Assembly: GCA_037176725.1 (NCBI GenBank)
Contig: JAZBRS010000020.1
Span: 95,746,501 to 95,810,500, forward strand
Source of the DNA: Posidonia oceanica
Taxonomy: Eukaryota; Streptophyta; Magnoliopsida; Alismatales; Posidoniaceae
DNA: 64,000 nt
Reading direction: 5' to 3'
Of this stretch, positions 34,898 to 45,642 are shown one piece after another; position 1 is the first letter of the stretch; each line of letters opens with the position of its first letter. Position numbers and translations under genes: made by a program. Below the pieces are notes generated by a model, which saw only the letters and a program-made list of their open reading frames with translations, ran no database searches and had not been told where the DNA came from.

Positions 34898-35095
34898 ATC
34901 AAACCCATGTACATGAAAGGGGTCTTGTCTAGTCCGTCCTCATTGATCCCTAGGCTTTGGAGCGTGGATAGAGAACTAAGGCTTCGGCTTGCTCCAGTAT
35001 CAACTAGCACTCCTTGTAGCACATGGTCATTGATGTCCACTGTAATGACGAGCGGCAGTTCTTACTTATGCGATGGCGGAAGCTCGGATTCTTAG
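34898..35095 (-). pseudogene. Retropepsin (aspartic protease) of element D
   Basis: The minus strand reads LPLVITVDINDHVLQGVLVD, then TGASRSLSSLSTLQSLG. It contains the D-T-G-A active-site triad (plus 34993-35004) expected of a retroviral-type protease that cuts the gag-pol chain. Only the N-terminal half is present; it stops after FMYMGLINA where other sequence begins. Upstream an acidic linker with two WG-x2-AND/WG-x2-QAI-type repeats connects to gag. Confidence 0.75.
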
Positions 35096-36868
35096 AAGAT
35101 AATGTTTTCTTGTTCAATTTGCTTAGTGGCTTTTTGAACTAAGGTGAGAGTTTTCTTCCTCTGTGCTATCTTGCGGCTCATTTACTGCCGTGAAGTTGAA
35201 CTGGCTAAAAAGATCTTCAATTGTCAATCCTTCACCTGTTTCGCTGTCCCAGTCATCATCTTAGATTATTTCTTCATCATTGGCTTGGTTGCCCCAGTCT
35301 TCATCTGAGATTGCTTGGCTGCCCCAATCCTTTGTTATTAATGGGTTGGGGATCTCATCATCCTTGAATTCCATTATTTGATGATTAGGAAGGGGGTCGT
35401 TGTAAATTTGCTGAGATGCCCCTGTTTGCTCCCTCTATTTGGCTCTTTTTATCAGGACATCCCATTCAAACACATCTGCCTCTACCATGTCATAGGCTGT
35501 ATCTCTGAAGGTCCAGCAGTCAACTATATTGTGACCATGTCTTCTGTGGAATGGGCAATACTTGCTCTGGTCACATTTTGGAGTTTCTGGCTTGGTTGGC
35601 GGGAGTTCAATTGCTTTTGCGCTTTCTAGTTCTATGAACATATCTGCCAGTGTGACTGATAGAGGAGGGTAATGGTCCCCTTTTCCCCCTCTGGGTGGCA
35701 ATAGCTGTGGAGGGGGAACATTATGATAATTGCCTTTATTCCCATTGTTTTTGCGAGGGTTACCATTGTTGGCTTGATTGCTCTGATTACCCCTATTCCA
35801 TTGTGGTCGGGGTATTCCACAGAGGGCGAATTTGCTACTATTGAGGGGGATTACTCCATGATTGCTGCTGGGGAGGATGTCTCCATACTGGCTATTGAGG
35901 AGGGTGGCTCTATGATTGCTGCTGGGGAGGGTGACTCCATGCTTGTTGTTGCTGAGGAGGGCAGCTCCATGATTGTTGCTAGGGAGGATGGCTCCATGTT
36001 GGCTGTTGAGGAGTTATTATAGCTCTTTGCTCCAGTGGTTTTGGCACGGTATAGATCCTGTTTATAGCTCCAGTTATGCCTTCCACTACTTGTACTTTTC
36101 TGCTCTTCTTAGGCTCCTCTATGAATTCATGCAGATTCTGTTTGACGGAAGCAGCCACTTCGTACAGAGCTGTTACATTGGGACAGTATGCATTTACAAG
36201 CCCCTTCTTCATTGGTCCAGTAGTATTTGCAATGAGAGTCTAGACCACTTGTCTTGCTGGAATGGTCAAGCCAGATCTGGCTGCCATTTCACACCATCTG
36301 TTGGCGAATGTTACCCAGCTTTTGCCTTGCTTCATGACTTCTTTACTTAGATCATGGAAGGTCGGCTTTGGATCTATCTTGTGCTGGTACTTGGTTAGGA
36401 AGCTTTCTCTGATCTTGTCAAAGCTATTGAGATCTTCCTTGGAGAGGGTGAGGAATCAGTCCATGGGTTCACCTTCCAGTGAGTAGAAGAAAAGGTGTAT
36501 GAGGAGCCCCAGATCATAGAAATAAGGAGCCGACTCCATCTGGAACTGCACAATATGGCTGAGCGGGTTTGTGGTTCCATCGAACTTGGGAGTCTTTGGG
36601 TACTTGAAGCCTAGGGGAAGTCTGAAAAGGGGAAACCAGCTCATGTCAAAGTTTGCCTGAGCTTGGGTGTGTACCCTTAATGCGCTGAGCATTTTTCTCA
36701 TCTCATCTACATTTGTCATCCCAGCTGATGGGGTTGGGATGTGTGAATTGAATGCTTGATGATTAAGCTGTTGATGAAGATAGCCATTGTAGAAGTATTG
36801 AGGTGCGACCAACTCATGTTGTGGGGGAGATGCTTGATTGGGGTGATATTCCAGCAAGGGCTGGTTGC
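35096..36868 (-). pseudogene. gag of element D, main part
   Basis: On the minus strand the order is: a Gln/Pro-rich start (HPNQASPPQHELVAPQYF), FDMSWFPLFRLPLGFKYPK, and a Retrotrans_gag core (PKFDGTTNPLSHIVQFQME, FFYSLEGEPMD, FDKIRESFLTKYQH). Then come KSWVTFANRWCEMAARSGL and EFIEEPKKSRKVQVVEG, and a zinc knuckle, CPFHRRHGHNIVDC (near plus 35540), of CX2HX4HX4C form. Stops such as the one after GEPMD (expected Trp) disrupt it. Its front continues at 39425 across a solo LTR. The plus-strand frames here are shadows. Confidence 0.8.
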
Positions 36869-39424
36869 TGTGAATGCCTATCCCCGGAGATCCAGACCGG
36901 CGAGGGCCCGGATAGAGAGAGGTCTTTATGGAGGAACAGCGAAGAGGAAAACAGAAGATAAAGCAAAACGAAGTCGCCACCTAGTCTATTCAATCGGGAG
37001 ACGAGGAAAACCAGGGAAAATGCAAGAAAACATGCAAATGAATGCAATGCTATGCAAAATGATTGACTCATGCCAAGGACGAGGGCAAAATGGTCAATGT
37101 GGGCCAGAGAAAGGGTAAGGACTCCTGTTACGCACGGGGAAGGTGTTAGGCACCCCCGACATGCCTGAGAAAGCAATCTTTCAAGGCTAAACTCGCTCAC
37201 ATTTCCAAAATTGTCGGCAATGCTTGCCTGTAACTGTACGCCCAGGGGGCAAGGGATGCTATGCCATGCTTTGGATGCTCAAATGTATGCCTTAGATGTC
37301 TAAATGCCATGTATGCCGTGATTACATGCCGAAATGTATGCTCTAAGTGATGTGATGCATGAGGAAAGTAAATATGCAACCTATGTGCTCAGCAGCGCTG
37401 TCAATGTTCTGAATGGGGCGGGCCCTGGTTCGTAAGAACTCCAAACAGTAAGCATCACTGCCCTAAATGCAATATAGGTGAGAAATCAAAACGCCGAAGA
37501 AAACCATGCAATGCGAATAGCGACATGCGATGGAAAACAAGTCCAAGGGGAAAAACCACGGGAAAGCAGGCAATGCAAGGCGTAAAATAGGAAATAGGGG
37601 TCCGACAGTATGCATGGGTGTCAAGACATGTACCGAGAGTAACAAAGTGCGGAAAACGATGATCAAGTCAAAAATGGTGATTAAAAACTGTATGCAGCAG
37701 ATTAAAGTGTTGGACGTTGGGATCACCAGCGTCCAAAGTTGGACACTGGGATCTAAGCGTCCAACACCTGAAGTCTGGTTTTGAAGAAAAATGCATGCAT
37801 GCTATGATAAACAATGATCTAAATGCAATGCAGTAACTGAAGATACACAAATCATGCTATGCAATCAAAATAAGAAGCTGGTAACCACAAGATCAAGACA
37901 ATCAAGCATCAGCAACAGAGAACAGCAGCGTTATACGCCTAGAATCCTACGTCCAATGTTGGACGCAGGATATCCAGCGTCCAACGAGCCAAGCCAAATT
38001 CAAACAGAAAAAAGGGCACTTGAATTAAAATGCATTTAAGAGAGGTAAAGCACAAGATCCAAGGCATGATACTGATGTATGTGTGCTAATGCATGCTTCA
38101 AGTAATATGGTCAGGAAGCAAATGATCACATTATGAGAGAATAATGAACTAAAAGGGAGCAGGGTCGTTGGTTGCTGGGATTGCCAACATCCTACGTTGG
38201 ACACGCCATTTCCCACGTCCAACACTCTGAACTGGATTCAGACAAAAATGCACTAGAGCTGACATGTATTTTAAGAGAAATGAAACATGAGATTACAACA
38301 TAAGTGGATACATGTGTGAGGAATGCATGCACAATGATTCAGACCTCAACAAACATTTTAATCTACTTGCAAGAGAAAGAAAGTAGCAAATGAGCAATGG
38401 AGGCATTGGACGCTGGGAATGGTAGCGTCCTACGTTGGACGCACCAACTCCAGTGTCCAACACGTCGAGATGCTTCAGATCATTCACAGGCAATCAAATC
38501 GATTGAAAATCTAAAATTAGCTAGCTAATAAGCAAGAGCATGCAATAACAATCACAGACATGCATTTTACGCTAGAAATAGTTGAGTGGTATGCTCTACC
38601 CGCCTCCTCCCTCTTGCCGCCGAAATCCATGGCTTTTTTGGCCACCGTAGCGGCCGGAAAGCGACGAAGCCCGACTGTGGAGCTATGTGAGGGCGAGGGA
38701 GGAGTGAGGAGCTAAGGAGGAGGATGTGCCTACCTGTAATTCGTGCCGGAGATGTCGCGGCGTGGATGTGTGCGGCCGGTTGGAGTCGGCAGATGGTGGG
38801 TGGACGGCGAGCCTAGAAGATGGTCTAGAGGCTAGGGAACTGTGCGGGAAGCTCTCTCTCACTCTGGGGAACACTCCTGATTGCACAAGGGCGGCTAGGA
38901 GGCTGTGGTTTTCTCTCAATTTCCTCTGTATTCCATCTACCTCCATTGAATGGGTTGTGAATGGGTTGGTTTTGTTTGGTCAAGCTTTCTAGGTGGCTCA
39001 GGTGGCAAGGCATGGTGGGGGTGTCTCGGCAAGGTGTGGAGGCATGGAGGGAAGATCATGGGAAGTTATCAGAGGCCACAGAAGTCAAATGGAGGTCGTG
39101 GGTGCTCTAGTGTTTGTCTCAGTGTGTTGGATGCTTACCTGGGTGCGTCCAACGTTGGACGTTGGAATAGGTGCGTCCAACGTTGGCCGGAATGAGTGCG
39201 TCCAACGTTGGCCGATGGAATGTACAGCGTCGAACGTTGGACGCTAGCTCGTGCAGCATCCAACACTCCAAAGAGGTTTTGGGTCATTGTTTATGGGATT
39301 TTGGTGGATTTGGGCAGGTTTGAGGGTTTAGGTGTAGGTTTGGGGTCAGGTCCGCCAGACCATAATCCGAGCAAGCCTCTAGAGGAATCTGCTGACGTCC
39401 AATTGTCAAAACGGGGTGTCTACA
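36869..39424 (-). mobile_element. Solo LTR (2.6 kb), minus strand, inserted in gag of element D
   Basis: Starts TGTGAATGCCTATCC and ends GGGGTGTCTACA. The flanks GTTGC/TTTGC are a one-mismatch TSD, and gag of element D continues on both sides. It has the conserved block (37105-37162) and PBS-like motif (36971) but no internal region. It is rich in palindromic CGTCCAACGTTGGACG words (37700-38465 and 39140-39260). Confidence 0.85.
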
Positions 39425-39728
39425 TTTGCTAACTGTCAGTGCTTGGAGAAGTGGTTCTTAGTGCCCAGAGGGCAGACCAACTCTTTCTCTGTACTCGCCA
39501 TGTGGCATTTCATGTTGTTCTTGGATCAAGGGGTTTGCCCTTGTCTTGTAAACTCCGTTAAGCAATGTACCTTGCCCTTGGTGATTTGTGTCCAACAGTG
39601 GGTTGCCATATTGTCCCTGGTATAGTTCGTCAACTATATGGTCCACAACGGGCCTTCGTTGCCTTTCACTAAGGGGGGGTGGCTCTTGGAGATTGTTGTT
39701 TTGACACGGCCCGGTTGGGGTTGGTGCT
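39425..39728 (-). pseudogene. gag of element D, N-terminal middle piece
   Basis: The minus strand encodes LQAPTPTGPCQNNN, then RQRRPVVDHIVDELYQGQYG and HEMPHGEYRERVGLPSGH, a low-complexity gag leader. It lies between two solo LTRs and joins 43900 upstream and 36868 downstream. Confidence 0.65.
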
Positions 39729-40197
39729 TGTAGACACCTCATTTTGACCCCTGCATTAATAACTCTTCTCTGGTGGATTAAAACTTACACAAAAACCTCA
39801 CATAAAACCTATTAAACCACTCCCATCTAAACCCTAGAAAACTCTAGGAAATCCACACTAAACCCAAGGTTAAACCCTAGGTTTACACACAAGCACAACC
39901 AAGCCCAAGCCCATTTCATTATCTTTTTCTCTTTTCCTCCATCTTCTTTCTTTCTCTCTTTCTTCCTATCTTTCTTTCATTTCTTCTTTTTCTTTTCTAC
40001 ACTCCAACAGCACTCTCCTCCTCACTTCTTTTCATTTTTATTTTATTTTATTTTATTTGCTTTTATTTTCTTTTTCTACTTCTTTCTCTTCCTCTTCACC
40101 TTCCTCACCCTCCTCTCTTTTTCTTTCTTTTCCTTTCTTTCTTATTTCTCCACTAGCCCAACCCACCTGTGCCCTTCTTTTTATTTCTTTTTCTTTT

Positions 40198-40345
40198 TTT
40201 TGGGCCCGGCCCGCTTGCCCACCTTCTGCCCCCTTCTCATCTTTTTTATTTCTTTTTTCTTTTTTTGCCAGCCCGGCCCGCTTGCCCACCTTCTGCCCCC
40301 TTCTCTTCTTTTTTATTTCTTTTTTTTGTCAGCCCGGCCCGCAAA
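40198..40345. repeat. About 68-bp tandem repeat, two full copies plus part
   Basis: GGCCCGCTTGCCCACCTTCT followed by a T/C run occurs at about 40208 and 40276, with a third start (CAGCCCGGCCCGC) at about 40331. It lies in the pyrimidine-rich U3 of the solo LTR. Confidence 0.75.
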
Positions 40346-43039
40346 CACCACCTCCTCCCCTTCTCTTCTCTTTTCCTCTTCTTCCCTTCCGCTTTTCCTC
40401 ACGCACCCACGACCTCCCTCTTCCACCCTCCTTTCCCTCCTCTTTCAAAGTAGGCCTCCCATCTCCACGACTCCTCCAACTGCCACTGCCCCCCACGGAT
40501 AGGAACTGCACCCATCACCCACGAAAACACACACGACACCTCCTATGGCAAAAAAGAACACTCAGCACTCCTCCACGAACTCCCCAGCAATCCGGGACCC
40601 CCAAACACACCTTCAGAGCAACAAGGGGAACCCACAGACATCTCACACACTCCACACAACTCCAGAGCACCTCCTCCAATCCACATTTCGCAGCAGCAAC
40701 CCAACACAGCAGAGAGGAACCCACTTCTTCCCTCTCACAGACAGTGACCCATTCCTACTCATAGACGCACCACACCCACGCAACATCCCCTCTCCACCTT
40801 CACCAACCTCTCCAGAAGTCCACCTGCAAGAGCCATAGCCCAGTGAGAGCACAGAGAGGAAGAAAACCGAAAAAAAATCCAGAGAGACACCAATCATTCA
40901 AGATCCGTGAATTGACAATGGGAAGTTAGGTCTAAGACCTCCCAGAGCATCCTCAGACCTCCGCGAGCTCGCTCCGGCCACACCCGTGCCGTGCCACCGC
41001 CTCCAGCACCCTGTCCGCCTTGCAGCACCTCGGCCGAAACCACCCGAGGTCGGTGGCCCATTCTGCGTGCTCCCCCAGGTAACAAAGCAAACCCTGAGCT
41101 CCGTCTTACTCCCCTCTTGCTTCTCAGCCCTCCTACGGCGCGTTTCGTGCCCCGCGCCGCCTGGTTGACTTCGCTGGATTTCTCTTCTTCCTCGGCATCG
41201 GCCGTCGCCCACGTAAGAGTTCCGCCGCACCAGCTGGTCCCCTCGCCTCCAGAGCGCCTCTCCGGACCTCCTGCAGCTCCGCCGCACGCTGCCCATGCCT
41301 CGCCACACCCTCCGACGCCTCCCAGCTCGCTGCAACGTCGGATTCATCACTAGCAGCCCGCGTTACTGTAGCAAACAAGTTTTATAAACTTTTTGATTTA
41401 AGTTTCATTAGACATTGAAATAAAGTCCAACATGTTTTTATGTTTTCATTTAGGTCCTGGTTTCGTTTGAATTTCATTTAAATTTGATTTAAAATCATAT
41501 TGCACTACATTTAAGTCTGGAAACTTATTTTAATTGCATTTTAGTCCACTGTGCATTCATTCATTCCTTTAAATGGATTTTTAAACTATATTGCATTGTA
41601 TTTTAGTCCAGGACCTTAGTTTAATTGCACTTTAGTCCTGCCTCAGTTCAACATGTCATTTAAGTTTGATTTTTAACTTTATTGCATTACATTTAAGTTC
41701 AGCATTTTATTTTTTTTACAACTGAGTCCTCATGCATTGCATTTTCATTTAAATGGCTTTTACAACCATATTGCATTATGTTACAGACCAGCATTTTAGT
41801 TTTATTACAACTGAGTCCTTATGCATTGCATTTTCATTTAATTGGCTTTTATAACCATATTGCATTGTGATTAAACCCAGCATTTTAATTTTATTACTAG
41901 TAGGTCCTTCATGCATTGCATTTCATTTAATTCACTATTAGAACCATATTGCATTATGTTAAAAACCAGCATTTTAGTTTTATTACATCTAGATCCTCAT
42001 GCATTGCATTTAAATGACATCAGAACTATATTGCATTTTCCTCACATTGCATTTAAGTCCTGAATCTTAATCATATTACAGTTAGGTCCAAATGTTTACA
42101 TTCACAGCATTTTAGCCACTTTACAGTTAGGTCCAATAGTTCTGCATATTTGCATATAGGTCTTTTTGCATGCATTTAATCATTTAAATGAACATTTAGA
42201 TCATATTGCATTGCTATTTAATCCTGCAGTTTTGCATATTTGCATATAGATCCTTTTTCATGCATTTAATCATTTAAATGAGCATTTAGATCATATTGCA
42301 TTGCTATTGAATCCTGTAGTTTTGCATATTTGCATATAAGCCCTCTTACATGCATTCATTCATTCAAATCACATAAGGACTATATTGCATTCATGCTTGC
42401 ATTGCATTTTAGTCCTGCATTATAGTTTTACTGCATACAGGCCCTGCAATTGCGTACACACATTATTTCTGGTATTGCATTCCAGTCCTTGCATGCTTCC
42501 AGTATTGCATCTTAGTCCAAAATGCATTTAGGACTTTATCTTATTGCATTGCGTACATCTATACATGTGGCATTTTGCATATTAGTCCCTACATTTACCC
42601 TAATTTCACTTAGGCCCCTACATTTACTTTAAATTTCACTTAGGCCCCTATCTTTTGCATTATTGCATGCATTGCAACTTCATATCATTGCATATCGCAC
42701 CCTAGCATCTGTTTGAGCATTGTTAGCCTCATTACATGTAGGACACCTGTATTGCACACACATAGGGGTAATTTGCACTTAGACCCCCATTTAAACCACA
42801 TTTTCTGGCCCTTGAGCCATTTGGCTTGATTTCGGAATAACTTTTGATCAGACCGTTGGATTTTCATGATTTAACTTTCCTGGTCTTCCTGGTTGAATAA
42901 TCTTTCATTCTAACCAAAGTTATTTCAGATCAGGCATCAGATCCTTAAGCTATGCCCATTTGAATCACTGCATATCACTTAATGCCTGTCACTTGCACCG
43001 CATGCCTTGTTTTCGTACCCTATTTTCTCGTGCATGTAG

Positions 43040-43280
43040 ATTAGGGTTTTCCGCCCTTATTTTCTTCCCCTTTGCTTGTTTCACACTTGCATTGCGTGGT
43101 TTTACGTGGCTTTTCCGCTTCTGTTTTCTTTCCCCTTTGCTTGTTGTGTACTTGCATTGTGTGGCTTTAATAGATGTCTTGTTTCTTACTTGCATCACCT
43201 GGTTTTCCGCTCTCATTTTGCTTCCCCTTTGCTTGTTGCACACTTGCATTGCGTGGCTTTTGCTCAGCGTTTTGTTTTAT
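43040..43280. repeat. 65-bp unit, about three to four diverged copies
   Basis: Repeated CCCCTTTGCTTGTT...ACTTGCATTGCGTGGTTTT words, the reverse complement of the unit at 13676. Fewer copies are present and spacing is less regular. Confidence 0.65.
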
Positions 43281-43899
43281 CGCCTGCATTTGCATTAGGG
43301 TAGTGATGTTTACTGTCTGGAGTTCTTACGAACCAGGGTCCGTCCCGTTCGGAACACTGGCAGCGCAGCTGAGCACATAGGCTGCATGTTTACTTTTTTA
43401 TCACGCATTTCAACACTTAGAGTATACACTTGGGCATGTAATCACAGCATACATGACATTTAGGCATTTAGGCATTTAGGCATGCATTTTAGCATTCATA
43501 GCATGGCATAGCATTCTTCGCCCCTCGGGCGTGCATTTAAGGCAAGCATCATCGATATCCTACACATGTAAGCGAGTTTAGCCTAGAAAGACCAATTCCG
43601 GGCATGTCGGGGGTGCCTAACACCTTCCCCGGGCGTAACAGGAGTCCTTACCCTTTCTCTGGCCCGCATTGACCATCTTGCCCTTGTCCTTGGCACGAGT
43701 CATTCATTTTGCATAGTATTGCATCCATTTGCATGTTTTCATGTATTTCCTCGATTTTCCTCGTCTCCCGACTTAATAGACAAGGTGGCGACTCCGTATT
43801 TGCTTTATCTTTGTTTTCTCTCTTCGCGTCGCACTTATAGTGACCTCTCTCTCTCGGGCCCCTCGCCGGTCCGGGATTTTCGAGACGGGGATAGCTACA

Positions 43900-44072
43900 A
43901 TGCCTCATCATTTAAGAACTGGTAGATGGCTTTGTATTGGATCGAGGGTAGATCCAAGGCTTCTCCGGTGGTTGGATGGTAGATAGTGATGGTAGGCTCT
44001 TCTCCCGATACACTAGTCGAGTTTGACCTTTCTCTTTCTGAGTGTTCAGCTTCAGAGATTTGATTCATCATT
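43900..44072 (-). pseudogene. gag of element D, N-terminus
   Basis: The minus strand starts MMNQISEAEHSERERSNSTS and continues EEPTITIYHPTTGEALDLPS and IQYKAIYQFLND before the solo LTR. The Met at 44072 is the likely gag start; an upstream in-frame Met at 44173 lies in leader-like sequence. Confidence 0.6.
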
Positions 44073-45621
44073 GTGATAGCTTTGTGAAATGATATCTGAC
44101 TTAGGGGTGTAAAATGCCTGTGATAATGGTGTTTAACGTTGAATGCAGGATTTCTGCTGTTCAACACCCTCAACAGTATTTTCAGCTTCCTCTGTTTCTT
44201 TTCCTTTTCCTTTTTCTTCTCTTTTTTTTTTTGCTTGTTTTTGTTTTTGTTTCTGTCTTCTTCTTTTTTTCTCTCTTTTTTTTTTGCTTTTCTCTTTTCT
44301 TTTCTTTTTTCTCTCTTTTTGTTTTGATCTTCTTCTTTTTATCTCTTTTTGCTCTCTTTTTTTTATAGAGGGAGGATTACAAGTAATTACAGAAATTTTT
44401 CAATCTAATACAAGCTCCTAAGAATGAAAATATGGAATTTAAAACTGCAAATGTCCTGCTTATAATCTCTACTTAATCATTCACCCTACAATCATTCCAC
44501 AGATAAAAGCCAGAAATTAACAGACAACCAGACAATGCGTTAAACATGGGATCTTCTGCGTCTAACGTTAAACACAGAGATAGAAGCGTTTAACACCTTG
44601 TTTCAGAGAACTGCACAGAAACACTTTCAAACAGCGATTAAAATTTTGATATTTGGGTTTTCACTTTGTTATTAGTGTTTTAAACCTGCATAGTTCTCAG
44701 GGTACCATAAAGCTTGGGTATGGCCTTTTTTAGAGATTTCTATGGATCCTCACAAAATGGGTAAAAGATACTTCTTTGGTACTGCCCCTATCTCAACTCC
44801 TGAGAATCTTTGGGGAGCCTGAACACACTTAGGTCCCTACCCGGTAGAGGTAGAGTCTAGCATACTCAGGATTGATTGGGTCTCTCGCGTATCAAGCATA
44901 AGCAATCACAACAAACCACCGAAGGGGGAGGGAGAAAATAATTCTTAACTTAGGGTTCTAACTTATTCTTACAAGAGTCAAGAGAGGGAAATGTGACTCT
45001 TGAAAGAAATAAGTGACAATACAAATACCTTTCTTAGATCCCTTGCAACAGGGGTGCTTAGGATCAAAGGGGTTATTTGTATAGCCTAAGAGAAGATACA
45101 AGCAAATCAGTTCCCAAATAGGGCCATGCAAGATATAGAGAAAAACTCGAATTTTTTTTTTAAAAGCACCTGAGAATCAAAGTTCCGGTCCCTATGACAA
45201 AGCCGATCACCTCACAGCTTAATTATCAGGCCAATTAGAAGCAAAGAAAACAAGAAATTTGGAGAACAAAAAGAGTTCCTGTTCAATGTTGTTAAACGCT
45301 GATACTGGGGCGTTTAATGTTAAACGCTCAGAACCAAGCGTATAACACACTGACAGAGAATTTTTTCAAAAAAACAGTGATTTTTGTGAACCACCTCCAC
45401 TCCCAAGAATCACAGAGAAAAGGGAAAGGGTTTCAGGTATTTTGAACATGAAAAAAAAACAAGACAAGGGTCGCAGTGCCTCAAAACGCTATGAGGAATT
45501 TCGCCGCTACCTTAAAAACTTATGAAAAATAACAACTAAAATAAAAATAAAAATAGCAAGGAAGAAGAAGAAGAAGAAGAAGAGATCAGAATCTCACCTT
45601 TGCACGAGGGCACCTTTAGCC
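44073..45621 (-). mobile_element. Leader of element D
   Basis: About 1.5 kb between PBS and gag without a convincing gene. It holds a T/C-rich tract (44180-44365), three clusters of CGTTTAACGTTAAACG-type words (about 44130, 44530 and 45285), and a GAA microsatellite at 45565-45585 that pairs with a TTC run at 45880. Confidence 0.5.
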
Positions 45622-45639
45622 GTCCCACCGTGATCGCCA
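45622..45639 (-). other. Candidate PBS of element D
   Basis: The minus strand reads TGGCGATCACGGTGGGAC three bases from the LTR end. It starts TGG as a PBS must and occupies the right place, but differs from the tRNA-Arg site of the other elements. I cannot name the tRNA from memory. Confidence 0.45.
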
Positions 45640-45642
45640 GAC

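Larger units (their letters stand above)
39729..43899 (+). mobile_element. Solo LTR (4.2 kb), plus strand, inserted in gag of element D
   Basis: Starts TGTAGACACCTCATTTTGAC and ends GGGGATAGCTACA. The flanks GTGCT/ATGCC agree at three of five positions, the differences being transitions, which fits an old TSD. In order it has AAACCCTAG-like words (39825-39890), a long pyrimidine tract (39910-40450), GC-rich sequence (40460-41350), a low-complexity TTGCATT/TTTAGTCC region (41400-42700), about three copies of the 65-bp unit (43040-43280), the conserved block (43606-43670) and the PBS-like motif (43788). Long frames within it (such as 235 codons from 40057) are composition artefacts. Confidence 0.85.

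Noticed and set aside
40057..40764. 235-codon Ser/Phe/Pro-rich ORF
   Set aside because: It comes from the pyrimidine-rich U3 and tandem repeat of a solo LTR; it has no start context or domain.
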